Below are positions 36,900 to 49,861 of a stretch of 64,000 nt of DNA, in pieces. Position numbers and translations under genes: made by a program. Source of the stretch: Aquilaria yunnanensis (taxonomy: Eukaryota; Streptophyta; Magnoliopsida; Malvales; Thymelaeaceae). How positions within the stretch are numbered: position 1 is the stretch's first letter; each line of letters begins with the position of its first letter. Under the pieces are notes generated by a model that had not been told where the DNA came from, ran no database searches, and saw only the letters and a list, made by a program, of their open reading frames with translations. The DNA is taken from the NCBI GenBank assembly GCA_039654915.1, contig CM077600.1:34419992-34483991 (forward strand), written 5' to 3'.

Positions 36900-37345
36900 A
36901 AATACAAAAAGTAAGATGAAAAAAAAATCAGAAGAGAAAAAGAATGAAAAAAAATGGAAAAGTAAAAAAAAAACTGCAAAAAGAAAACATAAAACAAAAG
37001 TAAAAAAGGAATAAAACGCAAAAACATCTAAATCGAAACAAAGGGTAAAACGCAAAAAATGAAAAAATACAACGGAATACTAAAAAAAAACAAAAGAAAA
37101 AGCTGGACGCAAAAAATAAGATGAAAAAAGTCAGAAGAGAAAAGGAACGAAAAAAGTTGGAAAGAGAAAAAGACGGAAAAGTAAAAAAACTGCAAAAAAA
37201 ACATAAAATAAAAATAAAAAAGGAATAAAACGCAAAAACATCTAAATAGAAACAAAAGGCGAAACGCAAAAGATGAAAAAAAATACAACGGAATACTTAT
37301 AAAAAGAAAAAAGAAAAAGCAGGACTAAAACAAAGCAAGAAAAAA
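36900..37345. repeat. A-rich duplicated tract beside the array
   Basis: Two related A-rich segments share GGAATAAAACGCAAAAACAT, CTAAATCGAAACAAAGGG/CTAAATAGAAACAAAAGG and AATACAACGGAATACT (about 36915-37085 and 37120-37300). They form a roughly 200-bp tandem duplication. It is the mirror partner of the T-rich tract at 35286-35560. Phe-rich open frames on the minus strand are translations of this low-complexity DNA. Confidence 0.7.
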
Positions 37346-37359
37346 TCTGAAAAGAAGAT

Positions 37360-37450
37360 TAAAAGCGCCCGGTGCAAGCTGTGATCCGAACTTGCATCAA
37401 CCAAGTTTCAACCCAGTGCACTGACCATGCGCCAAACTCGATGTTTTGTT
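37360..37450 (-). mobile_element. tRNA-like head, right side of the array
   Basis: The minus strand reads TTTGGCGCATGGTCAGTGCA (A-box-like, TGGCNNAGTGG pattern) and then CAAGTTCGGATCACAGC (B-box-like, GGTTCGAATC pattern) about 30 bp later, leading into the A/T-rich tract. It points towards the head at 35205. Together they look like the two ends of one composite tRNA-derived element or of two inverted SINE insertions. Confidence 0.45.
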
Positions 37451-38582
37451 AAAAGCGGCATAAATAGACGTGAGTCCCAGTGCACGCATGTGCTGAGCAC
37501 ATACAAGTCTCACACTTCTGCTTATATCTAACAAAGGAAAATATCCCTACACCTTTGGTTTAATGGCTAGAATGTTTGAAATATTGTGAGTAGGTTCAGG
37601 ATTTGAATTCAACCCTCTCACTACCTCAAAGAAAATGTCACATAAAACTGATTGGTTGTCTTCTGGGCTCCAAAAAAGCTAACATTTCTTTTCCCTTTCC
37701 TTACCTAGAATACTAGTACTTCTTCCATTGTACACACAGGATGAATGAATAGCGAATGCTACTTTACTTTGTGCAACAGAAGAACTCCTGCCAAAATGAC
37801 GGACTGGCACCGATTGGCCTGCCGTAGGTGCCTCTACATGAGCTGTGGGCAACTTTCATATGGTAGTTTCTTTTAACCCTCCGCCTTCAGTAATAATATA
37901 ACAAAAATATCAAGCTAAACCCTACGTCGTTTAATTGGCCTGCCGATTATTAATACAGGAGAGTACTAAAATCCATTCTGCCATTGTATATAATATGGCA
38001 AAAGGAAAAAAAAAAGTGTGAGATTCAGAGCAAAGCAAATAAACTCGTAAATGAAAAACTACCAAATGGGAAAGATCAACATTAGGAAAATACATGACTT
38101 GACCAGCCAGATAATGCAATATAGTACAACATAATGTGGAGCAAACTATATTTTACTTCTTAAAGTGGGCATCGGTACAAAATCAAGAATGTGTATACAA
38201 GACATCCCTTGATATTGAAAAACGTCAAATAAAAAGGAAAAAGCGAGCAGAGCACAACATGAGATAGAGACACATTCCAACCAAATCAAAGAATATTGGG
38301 GTGTCTTTACATGCCACCATCACAACTGGTGACAACCCTAAAGAGAGTATGGAGATGAAAGGGGACGAAAATCCACGCCATGCAACCTTGCAATCACTCA
38401 ATCTCACACTAATCACAGCTTAGTTCATCAAGACGCCAAATGCTGAATTGCACTCTTCTAGACTTGGCAACCAAGGCATGGTATATATAGGTGAAAAGAA
38501 AAGAATAAAAATTTAACAGGGATAGATAGGCAAGTTAGAGATTGAACCAACCATATGATTCACTCTTTTAGATCTCTCCTTT
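37451..38582. other. intergenic and probable villin 3' UTR
   Basis: The distal part (37451-37900) has no gene. At 37546-37615 another weak tRNA-like pattern occurs (GGTTTAATGGCTAGAAT..GGATTTGAATTCAA). From about 37950 to 38582 the sequence is the likely 3' UTR of the minus-strand villin gene. A poly(A) site cannot be fixed. Confidence 0.4.
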
Positions 38583-41500
38583 CTAGAACAAATCGAGTTT
38601 CCTTTTCTGCATATCTTGCTTCCATCTTGGCATTTTGTAGAAGGCTTCTTTTCCTACCCCAAACACTTTTTGGAACTCTTGATCTGATAGATACGTCTGC
38701 CAAACATATGGTCGAGAGATATCAATAGTTGGATCAACCAGATTGAGCTTAACTCTATTGTGAGTAGTGACCTACCTCACGCCGCTTGAAATCAATTCCA
38801 GTCACCGGATTTTCAGAATGAACCTTCAGCTGTTCATAACTGAATGTACTTTGACTGCTCTCATCACCATTGGTCTCTTCCTCACTCCCTTGCTTTGGCT
38901 CAGAACGCGCCTCAGTTTCTGCATCCTTGACTTCTTCAGGGGCATCTGCTTCTAAAGCAATGGTGTCACTCTTTGATTCGGCTGCAAATGTCCAGAACAA
39001 ATTAGATGTAATGAGCTAATCCCTCCTCACAAGAGGTTTAATTCACCAGTGCAGAAGCACAAACAAAATATGGTGATTTCTTGGCAATCATCAGAAAATA
39101 CTACTAACAAGTAAGAAAAATATTCCACATACACGTGGATATAAACAGTAAGAAGACAGTTACTACCAAGTGGGCTATATTCAGCTGGAGTGCCAGTGGA
39201 TCTGGTAGGAGAAACATCAGGTGATCCATTTTTCTTTTCAGCTGTAAGAACAGATGAAAGAGCAGCTACTGCTGCAGCTCTTTGTGAACCTTGACCAGAT
39301 GACCTTGGGGGAGTGTTGGACTTATTTGCTGACGATGAATTGAATGCTGATGACAAGGCAGCTAAAGCTTCAGCTCGTTGCCTTGGTCCCTGGTTCCCAT
39401 TGGATGTTTCCTGGCCCCATACAACATAAACATACAAATTATGAGGATGGAAGTATCAACAAATAGCAGCCAATCAATGCTCAGAATCCAAGCATTTGGC
39501 GCTCATCTATGAAATTAAACACGTGGGTTACATGGAGGTAAAGTTCCCCTTTCAGCTCTCAGTGAACAAGATCATTTTTCACTACTAGCTTTAAAGTATA
39601 TTTTCCTTTAAAGTATATTTTTGTAAGTTCAAGGTGCAGTCCTCACTTTCTACTTGAAACCACCACACCACTCCCATGCACCGGAGCCTCCTATTATGTT
39701 CATAATATATTCCCGAACTATCAAGCACAACCTCAAATGTTATCTCCCATCAGGAGTAATATTGCTGCCCCCCAAAGCATCATTCCTAATGTTATTGTAT
39801 GTCCACCCAACTACTGTAACATTCACCTCGGTTGATTGATTAAAATGGATTCAGGAGATCAATGGCAAAGGGGTAGATATTCAGTCAATCTAAAATAAAA
39901 CATAGTTAAAGATGATTGTGGGGTGCGGCTCCTTAGACAAGTCCAGCTAAATCCTATACAATTGTCAGTTGCTAAATGGGATAATAAAAGCCACAGTTAG
40001 CAGATCTCAAAACAAGATACTACGTTTTTTTAGACGAAAAAAAAATCAGAAGATGATGGATGTGCCTGTCAGATTAACAAAGGTATGAGCAAAGATATAT
40101 TCAGTTGTGGTCTTTGTTAATTATTGAAAGCATAATACAAACCTACAAGCAAAACATGTCTGGTTGTTACAAAAGACATAACAGCCTTAGGTTTAAAACT
40201 TACCACCTAGTCCAGATAAGGAGTAGGAAAAGTTCACAGCTATGCAGTGCTTTCTAGAGTAAATGCCAATTTTGTACCAAACAAGTTGTTAAAGGATATA
40301 TCTTCAATAAGTTCATGCTTGAAAACTTTGATCAGACAAAAGCTATCAATAATCTTTGGAAAAGGCGAATCAGTGACAGCCAGAGCAGATACATTACCAT
40401 ATATGCGGATCTTGAAGAAGATGGATTGAATGCAGAAGACAAAGCAGCTAAAGCTGAAGCCCTTTGAGTAGGCCCCCCTTGGTTACCATTGGACTTTTCC
40501 TGTAATAGCATGACAGCATCTAAGTACATGAATGCATACAAGACCTAAAAACAGATCTAACAATGATATGCCTTCATTGTTAATGACCCAAAACAAACAA
40601 TACTTTGCATTTATAACAAAGGAAAAACATTTAGTAATGTTACAACTAAACCTGCATGTACTCCACGTCTGTCATCTTTGGTTACAAAAATCAGTCAATC
40701 AAAATACTCATAATAAGGAATAATCTCTCTTTCTGAATAGGAAAAGGATCTGTAATAAGCAATTTCACTGATCTTTCATTGGCATATTTATTTACTAAAA
40801 GCATCCTCATCATGTCAAGACTCTATTATGTCCTTGTATCTATACTTTCTTGTAGGTAGTGCCCATGTATGAGCAGTTTGGTTAATACAGGATTGCTGAT
40901 TTTCACAAATTCTACCAAACACTTACTTCAACAGCATGGACTGCTCCAAAAAGGAATGCTACTTTCTTCTGGAATGAATTCCCTTGTACCTACATAACAA
41001 TGAAAATTCTAAAATTGAAGTTTGATACGACAGAAAACTGATTGTAGGTTGACATATGGGGTGAAGAACACGTACAGTAGCTTTGGTGTGATCCCAAGAA
41101 AAGAATGTCGTGAAGAAGCAAGGTTCATTTCCTTCAGTAACTTTGAATAGTGGAACATGTGGTGATAGCCCCTCCAGTGATGTGGCCACGTCAATATATC
41201 TCTGGAAACAACCCATCTGAATTAAGAATGAAATCAAAGCAACAATTCCATTAAGCTTTATTGTTCATGTATTACCTACCTGGCCAATTTCAAATGCATT
41301 TTGTTTTTCTTTAGAATCTACCGATTGACCAACCCATACAAACACTTCAGCATGTGTGTCAAGTATCAAAATGTCTTCAGTCAACAGATCATCTTGCGAG
41401 AAATTGTAAACTTCCTCAACCTACAACAGGACAACTAGATGCATGTTAAAGCCAATACATCTCAAGAAATATAGCAATACTAATTACTCTTCAAGTCAAA

Positions 41501-44500
41501 AACTCACCTCAAACTTCCCTGGCGGTTTCAAGCAAGAAACAGATATTACAAACGTTGAACAGTCAGAATGATCAGTTCTCTCAGTGGCAGAAAAGAATAG
41601 AAAAAAGGGCTTAATAAGAGAAGATCGAGATGATGTGACATTTAGCAGATAACAAACTGGAGACAATACCTTTATAGATGGAGAATGTGTACAGGTGGGG
41701 ATCTCTAACAATTTCAGTAGAAACTTTCTTACTGGTATAACTCTGTTTCCCTCCAACAGCAAACCAGAAGGCAGAACTTTCTGTTCCTTCTCTAGCATGT
41801 TTAACGATAACTCCCGGCTACATTCAGGGAAATTTTGTGTATATTGACCATGTTGCAGAAACCAGAAGCAATAACGATATAAAGCATTACAAGAAAGATA
41901 GAGCCATATATAGCAAATCTAGAGCTTAACAAAATAGATTGATATGAACAGGAACAGAATACTAAGAATATTCCTGTAACTTTGGTATGTTTCCTGGCCC
42001 GTCACAAAAGTTTCTGGAGATAGGATACAGATTGAATGAACAAGATTCTCAAAAAACTAAAGAGCTAATAAAAAACAAGTTTGTTGCCTATTCAAAACCA
42101 ATCATCAATTACTAGAGGTTGGAGGTGGAGAGCTCATTCACTCGAGCAAAGGCCAGACAAAACTATAAGAATTAGGGAGAAAAGAAACTTTCTTTTTTGC
42201 CTCATTGGTTCAATACAACCTTCTGTTTTCAAAAGAATATCTGATCAGTACAAGTTAAATGTGACATCAGGTGTGGGAGAAAGAGAACACTTCAATGTGC
42301 GGTCTTAGAGAAAATAATTATAATTCACTGATTGGCACACCTTCAAATATTCAGCAACTTTGGCTGCTAATTGTTGCTGCTCGTAAGTGCTTTGATTTCC
42401 ATGCCAGCTAAACATTGTTGACCCCGATTGAAGAAGGAAACACTCAGTAGAGTTCAGAGATGTCCCCACCTGCAAACATGTTGCAAGATTTGCACTTAGA
42501 CTATTAATGAACATGCCGCAATCTTGCAACAGGAAGCAAACAAATAAATAAAACAACACCGTCTAGCCGCAATGTTATCAGCTATCACGAGTAGCTCAAA
42601 AATAAACAATTTCCATATCAGTCAGTAGATACACAAACAGAACTTTTGGGGGCTTTTTGCTTCCAAGAATATCGTAACTACAACAGCACCTCTTTCAACT
42701 GTAATTCTTTTCAGTTTTCTCCAGCTCCTATGCTGCTTATAGTTTGCATCAGGAATTCAACTAAACAAATGGTAGTGACCTGTAGGGGGGCAAGGGTTTC
42801 CACAGGCACCAAAGCTAAAGCCTTCTAAGGCTCCAAGGGCAATAATTGAAAATTTCCCAGGCTAAAAAGAAATCCAAAGAGTTTTAGGACCATGGAGCCT
42901 TAGCTCTGCTAGATGTCAATCCTAACCCATTGCTGTAAATCCTTGAAAAAGCCCAAGCTCCCAGCACCGAATCTTGAAAGCTCATCACAGGAACTTCTAC
43001 AAAACTTACTGATACAGCAACTTCTTCCGCGTTGTGGCTGACAGTAGCATAAGCATTTAAAGAGTCTGAAAGTGAAATCTTATCATATACCAAACAACCT
43101 TTCTTACAGTTTCCGCGACTCCAAGCCACTAGTTCAACTGAAACAAGATGATGTTGTTCCTCTCAGGAAAGTTAAAATAGCTACTTTTTATGACTTACAT
43201 GAGGCAAAGTTCTCATAAGTTATTCTGTATAAGAGATACAAGATTGAATGCCATCATCGTCATCATACTACAACTTAATCTGAACTGGTCAATGGCATGA
43301 AATTCATAGTATATCTTAAAAAAAAAAAATAGTACCACTTCACTGTTAAAAGCCACACAAAAAAGGGCACTAAATGAAACAAAATTTGTTTGAGAAGTCA
43401 TAAAAAATACTTCATTAGAAAATTTTATATCAAGCATTTCATGTCACCAACCTGAACAAGCAGTGATGTAAGCATTGGGCCCGGGTTCCACCGGAAGCAC
43501 TTCAATATCTTATTTTGTTTACCAACATCCTATTTCATCCTAAAGCTAGCATACAATTTACCGAAACGCATTTAGGTAAGATATTTCCAAAGGGAAAAAA
43601 AAAAGCATTGTCTAACAGCTCCAGAACTCTACAACAAAACGCAATTACGAATTACGGCCAAACACCATGCATGTGATAGGGTTACATTTCAAAATACATA
43701 TACAGGATAACAAACCCAAGGAAAGTTTGATTAAAAGCAAGATCCTATTGAAAAAAACCAACCAAAAAAGAAGAAGAAGAAGAATCAATTAACACTTACT
43801 GCATCAACTTGTAGCACTTTGTTATTATGGGAAGATGTTCCGGATATTCGAAAGAGTGCAATACAGTCGGGTGTGTATGTTTCATCTGTCAAACCTTTGT
43901 CTGCTAATTTGTTTTTGTAGCCAGAGCTCAAACCACCCTAAACAAAAGAGCAATCAAAACAGAGTTGGCAGTCCTCCAGCAGTTCCAAACAAAAAATTTC
44001 AACAAAACATGGGGGGAATTGTGGCACCAACACTTAAGGTATACAAGAGTACCTTCAGAACCAGCATAGGTTGAAAGAGTGCAATAAACTGTGGTGGTTC
44101 TTTTCCTTCAAATACGCGACCCTGTGAGAAGCATCAATCAAGCACAATCTATATCTCCTACAATACTCGAATAGTCAAAGGATGTATCGTACCTGAACTG
44201 GTCTGCCCTTCAGTGAATTGAACATTGTATTAGCTAACTGAGCTGCCATTTTTCGGTCCTCCTGAGAAACACACCCACCCCCAAGTAGCAAAAACAGGGA
44301 AAAGAACCTTGAATTTCTCACCATTGATTAACATCATATAATGAATGTAACTAGTAGATGCATATATTAAAAACATGGAGCTGTGACAATCATATATTTG
44401 AAAAACAACTAGATACCAAGGTAGAGAGAGGAACAAAAAATCAATAGCAAAATAAACTATATGACAGTCCTTAAGCATAAAGCCCAAATCTAATAAGAAA

Positions 44501-47500
44501 AGAAAGGAAAAAGGTAACTGTCTATAAGAAGAAAAAAGCATAAAGAGCTTTCACTGAGCAACAAAATTTATAGCAAAACATGCATCCATACAGTGCAAAA
44601 TCACCAACAGAACGTGTAGATAAGGACATCCTAATGGCTCAAAAGCTGAAGGCAAACAGCAATTTTGACTGAAATGCCCATTGTGGAACAGATTGAAACT
44701 AATTTTCGTTAACAGGTACCAGAAGCAGCAAATTACATACTGATAAAATGATTATAGATATGGTTGTTAGTGCAAGGAACCAGAAGCCCGTTGGTGATAG
44801 AAACACGGATATAGAAGTAACTCCGAGTGCAAGAGCAGGGTCTTGACTTTGTCTTTTAGGAGGATGGGGGTTGGTTCATTTCTTTGATATGCTCAAGTGG
44901 AACACCCTAAAACAATCTTACTCATACCGGTTTACAGGAAAACTCAACTGGAGATTCCCAAACTTCAGAAAAAAGAAAAACCAACTTCATTCAAGCAATG
45001 CACTGCTTTTGTTTCCACTGGTATGAGTAGCTGTACTATGATCAAACAATATTTCGCAGGTGTGAAGATCAACTTGTTCTCTGCCTTTACTTAGGAATGA
45101 ATTTCAGAAATTTTATTCAAAAGAAATTCGAACTAAGCTAATTAAGAATAAATTACCTCAATGCTATTCTTTCCAAACCAACAGCACAAAAAATACTCTT
45201 CCTTCCGATCACTTGAGTGATATGTGTAAAGCACAATATAGCAGTCTCCGGAATAAAATTTACCAATATCCTCTTTAGACAAGGGAGTTTTGGCACTGCC
45301 ATTAATGCACCACACCTGAAAAACAAGCTCTTAACCTCTCACTAAAAGAAATTTTTCTATATCCTATGACCTTAATGCATCCTAACTGAAAACCAACAAC
45401 CACCAGTGAGAATAAAAGTCGAAACAGACCTCCAGTTTTCCCCCCACTTCCAGCAGCGGTGGAACTTCCTCATTTACAGGAGTGGTCTTTGTTGCACCCT
45501 TTGCACCAAGACCTTGTTGCTTCAACAAAGCTAATAATACAAACAGTCGGTTTTTAGTTAATCTTAAACTAGAAATAAACAAGTCATCGCATTGTAGCTT
45601 ACTGCACCTGCTACTTTTCCCCTTCCTTCCTCAGCACCAGGATTTGCAGACCCTGCTGGCCAGGAATCAAAATTGGACTTGAATGAGTGTGTCTCATAAC
45701 CTTGGATGACACGTGTTATACGTGTTGATTTTGGCCTATTGGCTCCAGTAACAAATTCCTGGGCATGAAGTAAAGAAATAAGAATCTATCATTGAAGGGA
45801 AGAAAAAGCACATAATAGCGTGCTCTGTGCTCAACCTCAGCAACTTGGCTGGCAGCTTTTCTTTCCTCCAATTGTGTTGTCCGGCCAACCCAAATAAACA
45901 CCTCAGCACCACAATCCAACAAGTAGCATGTGTCAATTTCCAATAATCCTTTAGACAGTTCACCTTCCACCAGCTTTGGCTCCCCATCAGTTATACTACA
46001 GAAACAAGTTCACAAATTACCCTCTGAGCACACAATTTAATCTTGGACAGCACAAAATCATAAAGAGTGAACCATAGGCCCATAAAAGTGACAAAGTCAA
46101 TGATGTGGAAATAAGCCTTTAAACAGTTTAGCAAATTAACCAGGGCTGAGCCCAGGATAGAAGGCCAACCCTCTGAAAGAAGCTTGTTACCATACAACAA
46201 TTGTTTTACTCTTACCTATCATACATCAGGTGATAAAATTATCTCGACTCAAAGTAGTTCACAGAGCTAGAGATATTGAGCGTAAAATTCAACTCACTAC
46301 AGATAAATTGCATATAACAGTTGCTGTAAGATAAATAACTGACTGTTTCTCAGGGAAAAAAGGGTCCTCATCGGTTAATCTGTCATTTGAATTGCTTTGC
46401 CTAATGCCATTGGAAATATGCAACTTAAATTACAGTTCCTTAAAGCCTTAAGGCTACATAAGAAAGACCATATTTACTGCCTCAAGGGGAGGGAAAGAAA
46501 TAGTGAGGGACTATGATACACAAAATATAATAGTGCTGAAAGAAATGCACCAAAATTTTATAATGCCTTCCTAATAGCAGAAAGGAAGACACTCTAGGAT
46601 TTTCAATCCAAAAGTTAGAGGACTGATCATGGTTACTGAAAATGTTGAGTGCAGAAACCCATGCTAGAAATACAGGTATATCATACACCAGTTTTAGTTG
46701 GTGCACTGTACTGAAACTTGTTACTGTTATTCAAACCAAGGAATTCAAAATGAGTTTTTCAATACGAAAAAAATGAATTTACCAGCTCACAATTAAATGT
46801 ATGATTGGACATACAGAAGAAATATAGCTGACTTACCTATAAAGTTTTGGAGGGGTTCTCTCTGGAATAGCATCATCTTCACTGACAACCTTCTTTCCAA
46901 TTGGAGCAAAACCACCAAAAATAACCCAGAACTCACCTGAGTCTGATTCAGTATCTAGCTTCCCATCATCTGGAAGGTTAATTAACACACAAACATAAAA
47001 GAAAAAATGAGAGAAACTCAAGAACCATCATATAAGTGCAAAAGTGTAAGCACTGTAGGTTATGCCAACAGAACCAATATTTCTGACCAACTAAATATCA
47101 AAGGTAAACCTAGACTTGCAGCATATGCCTTACCAACAATAGCAACATCGCATGTTCCGTCATGATACTTGTCCTTCAGAAATTGAACCACTTCCAGAGC
47201 TTTGGCCCTCTCTTGTATGTTAGAGTTCGCACCATTGAACTGAAAAATCTTGTTCTTAGTATCTAAGATAAATACGTCATCATGGTTCAGTGAAGACCGT
47301 GCAAATGGAACCTGCAAAACCGAAAGATAGACTTGTACTCTCAAACTCTGAGCCTCAGAAGAAATTGTATGCAATATAACATTTTTTCATTCATGGTCTA
47401 TAAACTTGTTTAGTAAAAGGACACCTGCTTCATTCTGACTACTCGATTCCCTTTGCAAGTGTACAACCGTGTCTCAAATTCTTCTTCCTCAGGCTTTTTG

Positions 47501-48382
47501 AATCCAGATGCAACACCACCCTCCAGAGGTATAATGCAAGGCTTAAAATAAGATAAAAATTTATCCGATTCATGGCCTTGAATTTCCCTATGCTGGACAG
47601 CTCGTCCTCCAAGAACTGCATCAAGCTCAACTGTTTTTATGGCTGCAGTTCCAGCTTCATCCTTCAAGAGAAAAGAATATGATGTCAAGCAAGAATACGG
47701 CGCCTCCAAACAATTCTAGGCTGCAGAGCAATGTGTAGAGAACTTCAAAATTTTATTTAAATAAAAAAAAACCTGACTCGTATCTTTTCCAATCCAGAAA
47801 TGTATATCGTAAAAGTATGTGCCTCCCTTGCCAGTAGTTGTCTGCAATAAATAACCAACAAAACATGAATAAAAAATCATGGACAAGTATTGTCAAACTT
47901 GAGTGGCTAAAATATAGACCATCTCATCAAGGATAAAATGCATAATCAATGCCAATTATGCAAGACATCAAAATTCAAAGTAATGAGAAAGTTTACCTGC
48001 AAGATAATGTAGGAATCACCCATATAGAATTTTCCATATTCCAATTTAGGCAATGGAAATGGCTGAAAGTTCTCAATTCGCCAAATCTCAGTCCCTCTAA
48101 AAGATGTCAAGTTAACAGCCTTCAATTGGGAAACTGCATATGCACAACCATACAAATTGCAGCAGAACTTCTAAAGGAAAATTTTTTATTCAATTTTCTA
48201 TCTGTGTTGGAGAAAATATTTAGTGGAAAAAAAATAAATTCTTCCTTGGACAAGATAAAACATCAAGAATGATGGTGCTGCAACAAATTCACAACTTGTG
48301 AAGATGCAGCTTGATCTTAAGGATACGCTTTCTGACCCGCTCCTTGAAATGCAGGATCCAGGACTTTGGAAGAGCTCGACAT
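38583..48382 (-). CDS. VLN4: villin (VLN4-like actin-bundling protein), 23 coding exons
   Basis: Model of 967 aa, against about 975 for Arabidopsis VLN4. Exons: 48382-48327, 48096-47997, 47841-47773, 47661-47425, 47311-47134, 46969-46837, 45995-45836, 45758-45608, 45530-45430, 45315-45157, 44261-44193, 44121-44053, 43937-43800, 42469-42341, 41817-41670, 41518-41508, 41420-41280, 41201-41076, 40989-40927, 40499-40398, 39410-39167, 38981-38776, 38696-38583. All phases join. Six gelsolin-like segments fill residues about 20-725 ([58 protein letters not shown]). A linker with repeated [13 protein letters not shown] motifs follows (747-861). The headpiece closes the protein ([37 protein letters not shown]). 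It binds, bundles and, with calcium, may sever or cap actin filaments in the cytosol. Exon 16 is only 11 nt. Confidence 0.94.
42470..43799 (-). other. long villin intron 13
   Basis: This 1.33-kb intron separates the exon ending KVLQVDA from the exon starting [12 protein letters not shown] short conspicuously GC-rich stretch at 43453-43500 (minus strand GGTGGAACCCGGGCCCAATG..) is unlike the rest of the intron. It is not needed to complete the villin protein and its origin is unknown. Confidence 0.5.
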
Positions 48383-48909
48383 TTCCTAAATTTCAAACTC
48401 CTCCTGCAGCTTTCAAGAAATAAAACAATAATTCACTGCAGAGAGATAACATGTGGGAGGCAAGCAATATGTCAAGAATAAGCAAAGAAAGAATAGAATA
48501 AAAGCATGCTTCCTTCTTATCTACATACATCAACAAAATCCAGAATTAAAGATTATTAATCAAAAGAGCCAATCTTTAATCATTCAAGGTGACAGCAAAC
48601 ACGTCCTATTTCACAACCAAACACGTAGTCATAAGCTAAGAACAGCACAAACTGGACCCAGAAAAAGAATCTATTTAGAGAAAAAAGCAGTTGAAAAGAG
48701 GATATTTAAAATTTCAAGGTCAAGAAAAAGATATACTAAAAAATTTTAATATAATTTAAACCAAAAGGATAGTTATTTTTTCAGCAAATGTTCAAGAGAA
48801 AAAACATAATTTTTTTTGGCCCAAATTTCATGAAAATATTGCTGGAGGACCGAAAAGAATAGTTCATGGAAGTCTTAGACTGAAACGATTAACATATAAG
48901 CACTTCATA

Positions 48910-49266
48910 CATCAATTATTACCTTCTGAATGCATCTAACATGATATATCCTCTACAACCTCACTCATGATCCCTCCTGCCAGCCCCCATACCAAACTTT
49001 CCACTCTTTCTTTCTGTCAACACATGTACATCAATTATTATCTCCTGAAAGCATCCAACATGATTTATCCTCCACAACCATGATCATGATCACTCCTTCC
49101 AGGCCCCACACCAATACTGTTCACTCTTTCTATTTTTGAACACATGTACATCAATTATTATCTTCTGAATGCATCTAACATGATTTATCCTCTACTACCG
49201 TGACCATGATCCCTCTTTCCAGCCCCACCCGGACCTTGTCACCCTTCTTCTTCAACACATGTCCAT
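48910..49266. repeat. 120-bp minisatellite, three copies
   Basis: Copies start at 48910, 49029 and 49149, each with CATCAATTATTA followed by GAATGCATCTAACATGAT (or a close variant), then CATGATC.CTCC and a closing AACACATGT. Units are 119-120 bp and diverged by roughly 10-20 percent. It lies in the villin leader intron. Confidence 0.9.
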
Positions 49267-49341
49267 GCATGCCTTGCTTGTATTTATGTGCCTACATTCC
49301 TAGATTGCAAAGAATCTTGATTCATGAACACCCTAAATTAA

Positions 49342-49360
49342 ACACACACACACACACACA
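49342..49360. repeat. (AC)n microsatellite
   Basis: About nine AC units lie in the villin leader intron, just after the minisatellite. Confidence 0.85.
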
Positions 49361-49861
49361 AAACCATAAGAGTTCAGGAGCCCATGCTGGCCAACCTACC
49401 CCAAAGTCTACAAATTTATCTGAGCAGCTGAGCATACATATGTATGATATCTTATGATGCCTGTAGACTGTCTACAATTACTTTAGATATGATATCTACA
49501 TTATCCTTTCGATTTTTAAGAAGCAGTCAGCTGCATCAACTTTAGTATCCGGCTGTTTCAACCAGCTTACTTCTAAAATATAGCTTTGACTCAAGTAAAC
49601 AGCAAATGAACTTGGCATTATTGGCTCCCTAAAATTTATCCAGTGAATGCTGCTTAGCCGTCATTTCTAGATGACAATACCCTAGACCTATCCACCATCA
49701 ACTCATCATATTTGCTTTAGGTACTGCAGGTTTACTTGCTATGGTATCTACATTCTGGCATGAGGGCTAGAACAGTCAACATTTATTTTGCAAGAACAAT
49801 CTGTCAGTAATCTTTGAAAATCATGAGACCCAGGAATCATTTCCCATTGCAGTTTTCCTTA

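Noticed and set aside
36928..37288. Phe-rich minus-strand frames of 86-113 codons resembling a membrane protein
   Set aside because: The sequence is a duplicated A-rich repeat. The apparent hydrophobicity comes from TTT codons.
42884..43129. 81-codon minus-strand frame with [17 protein letters not shown] in villin intron 13
   Set aside because: Adjacent villin exons join in frame without it, and no family motif is seen.
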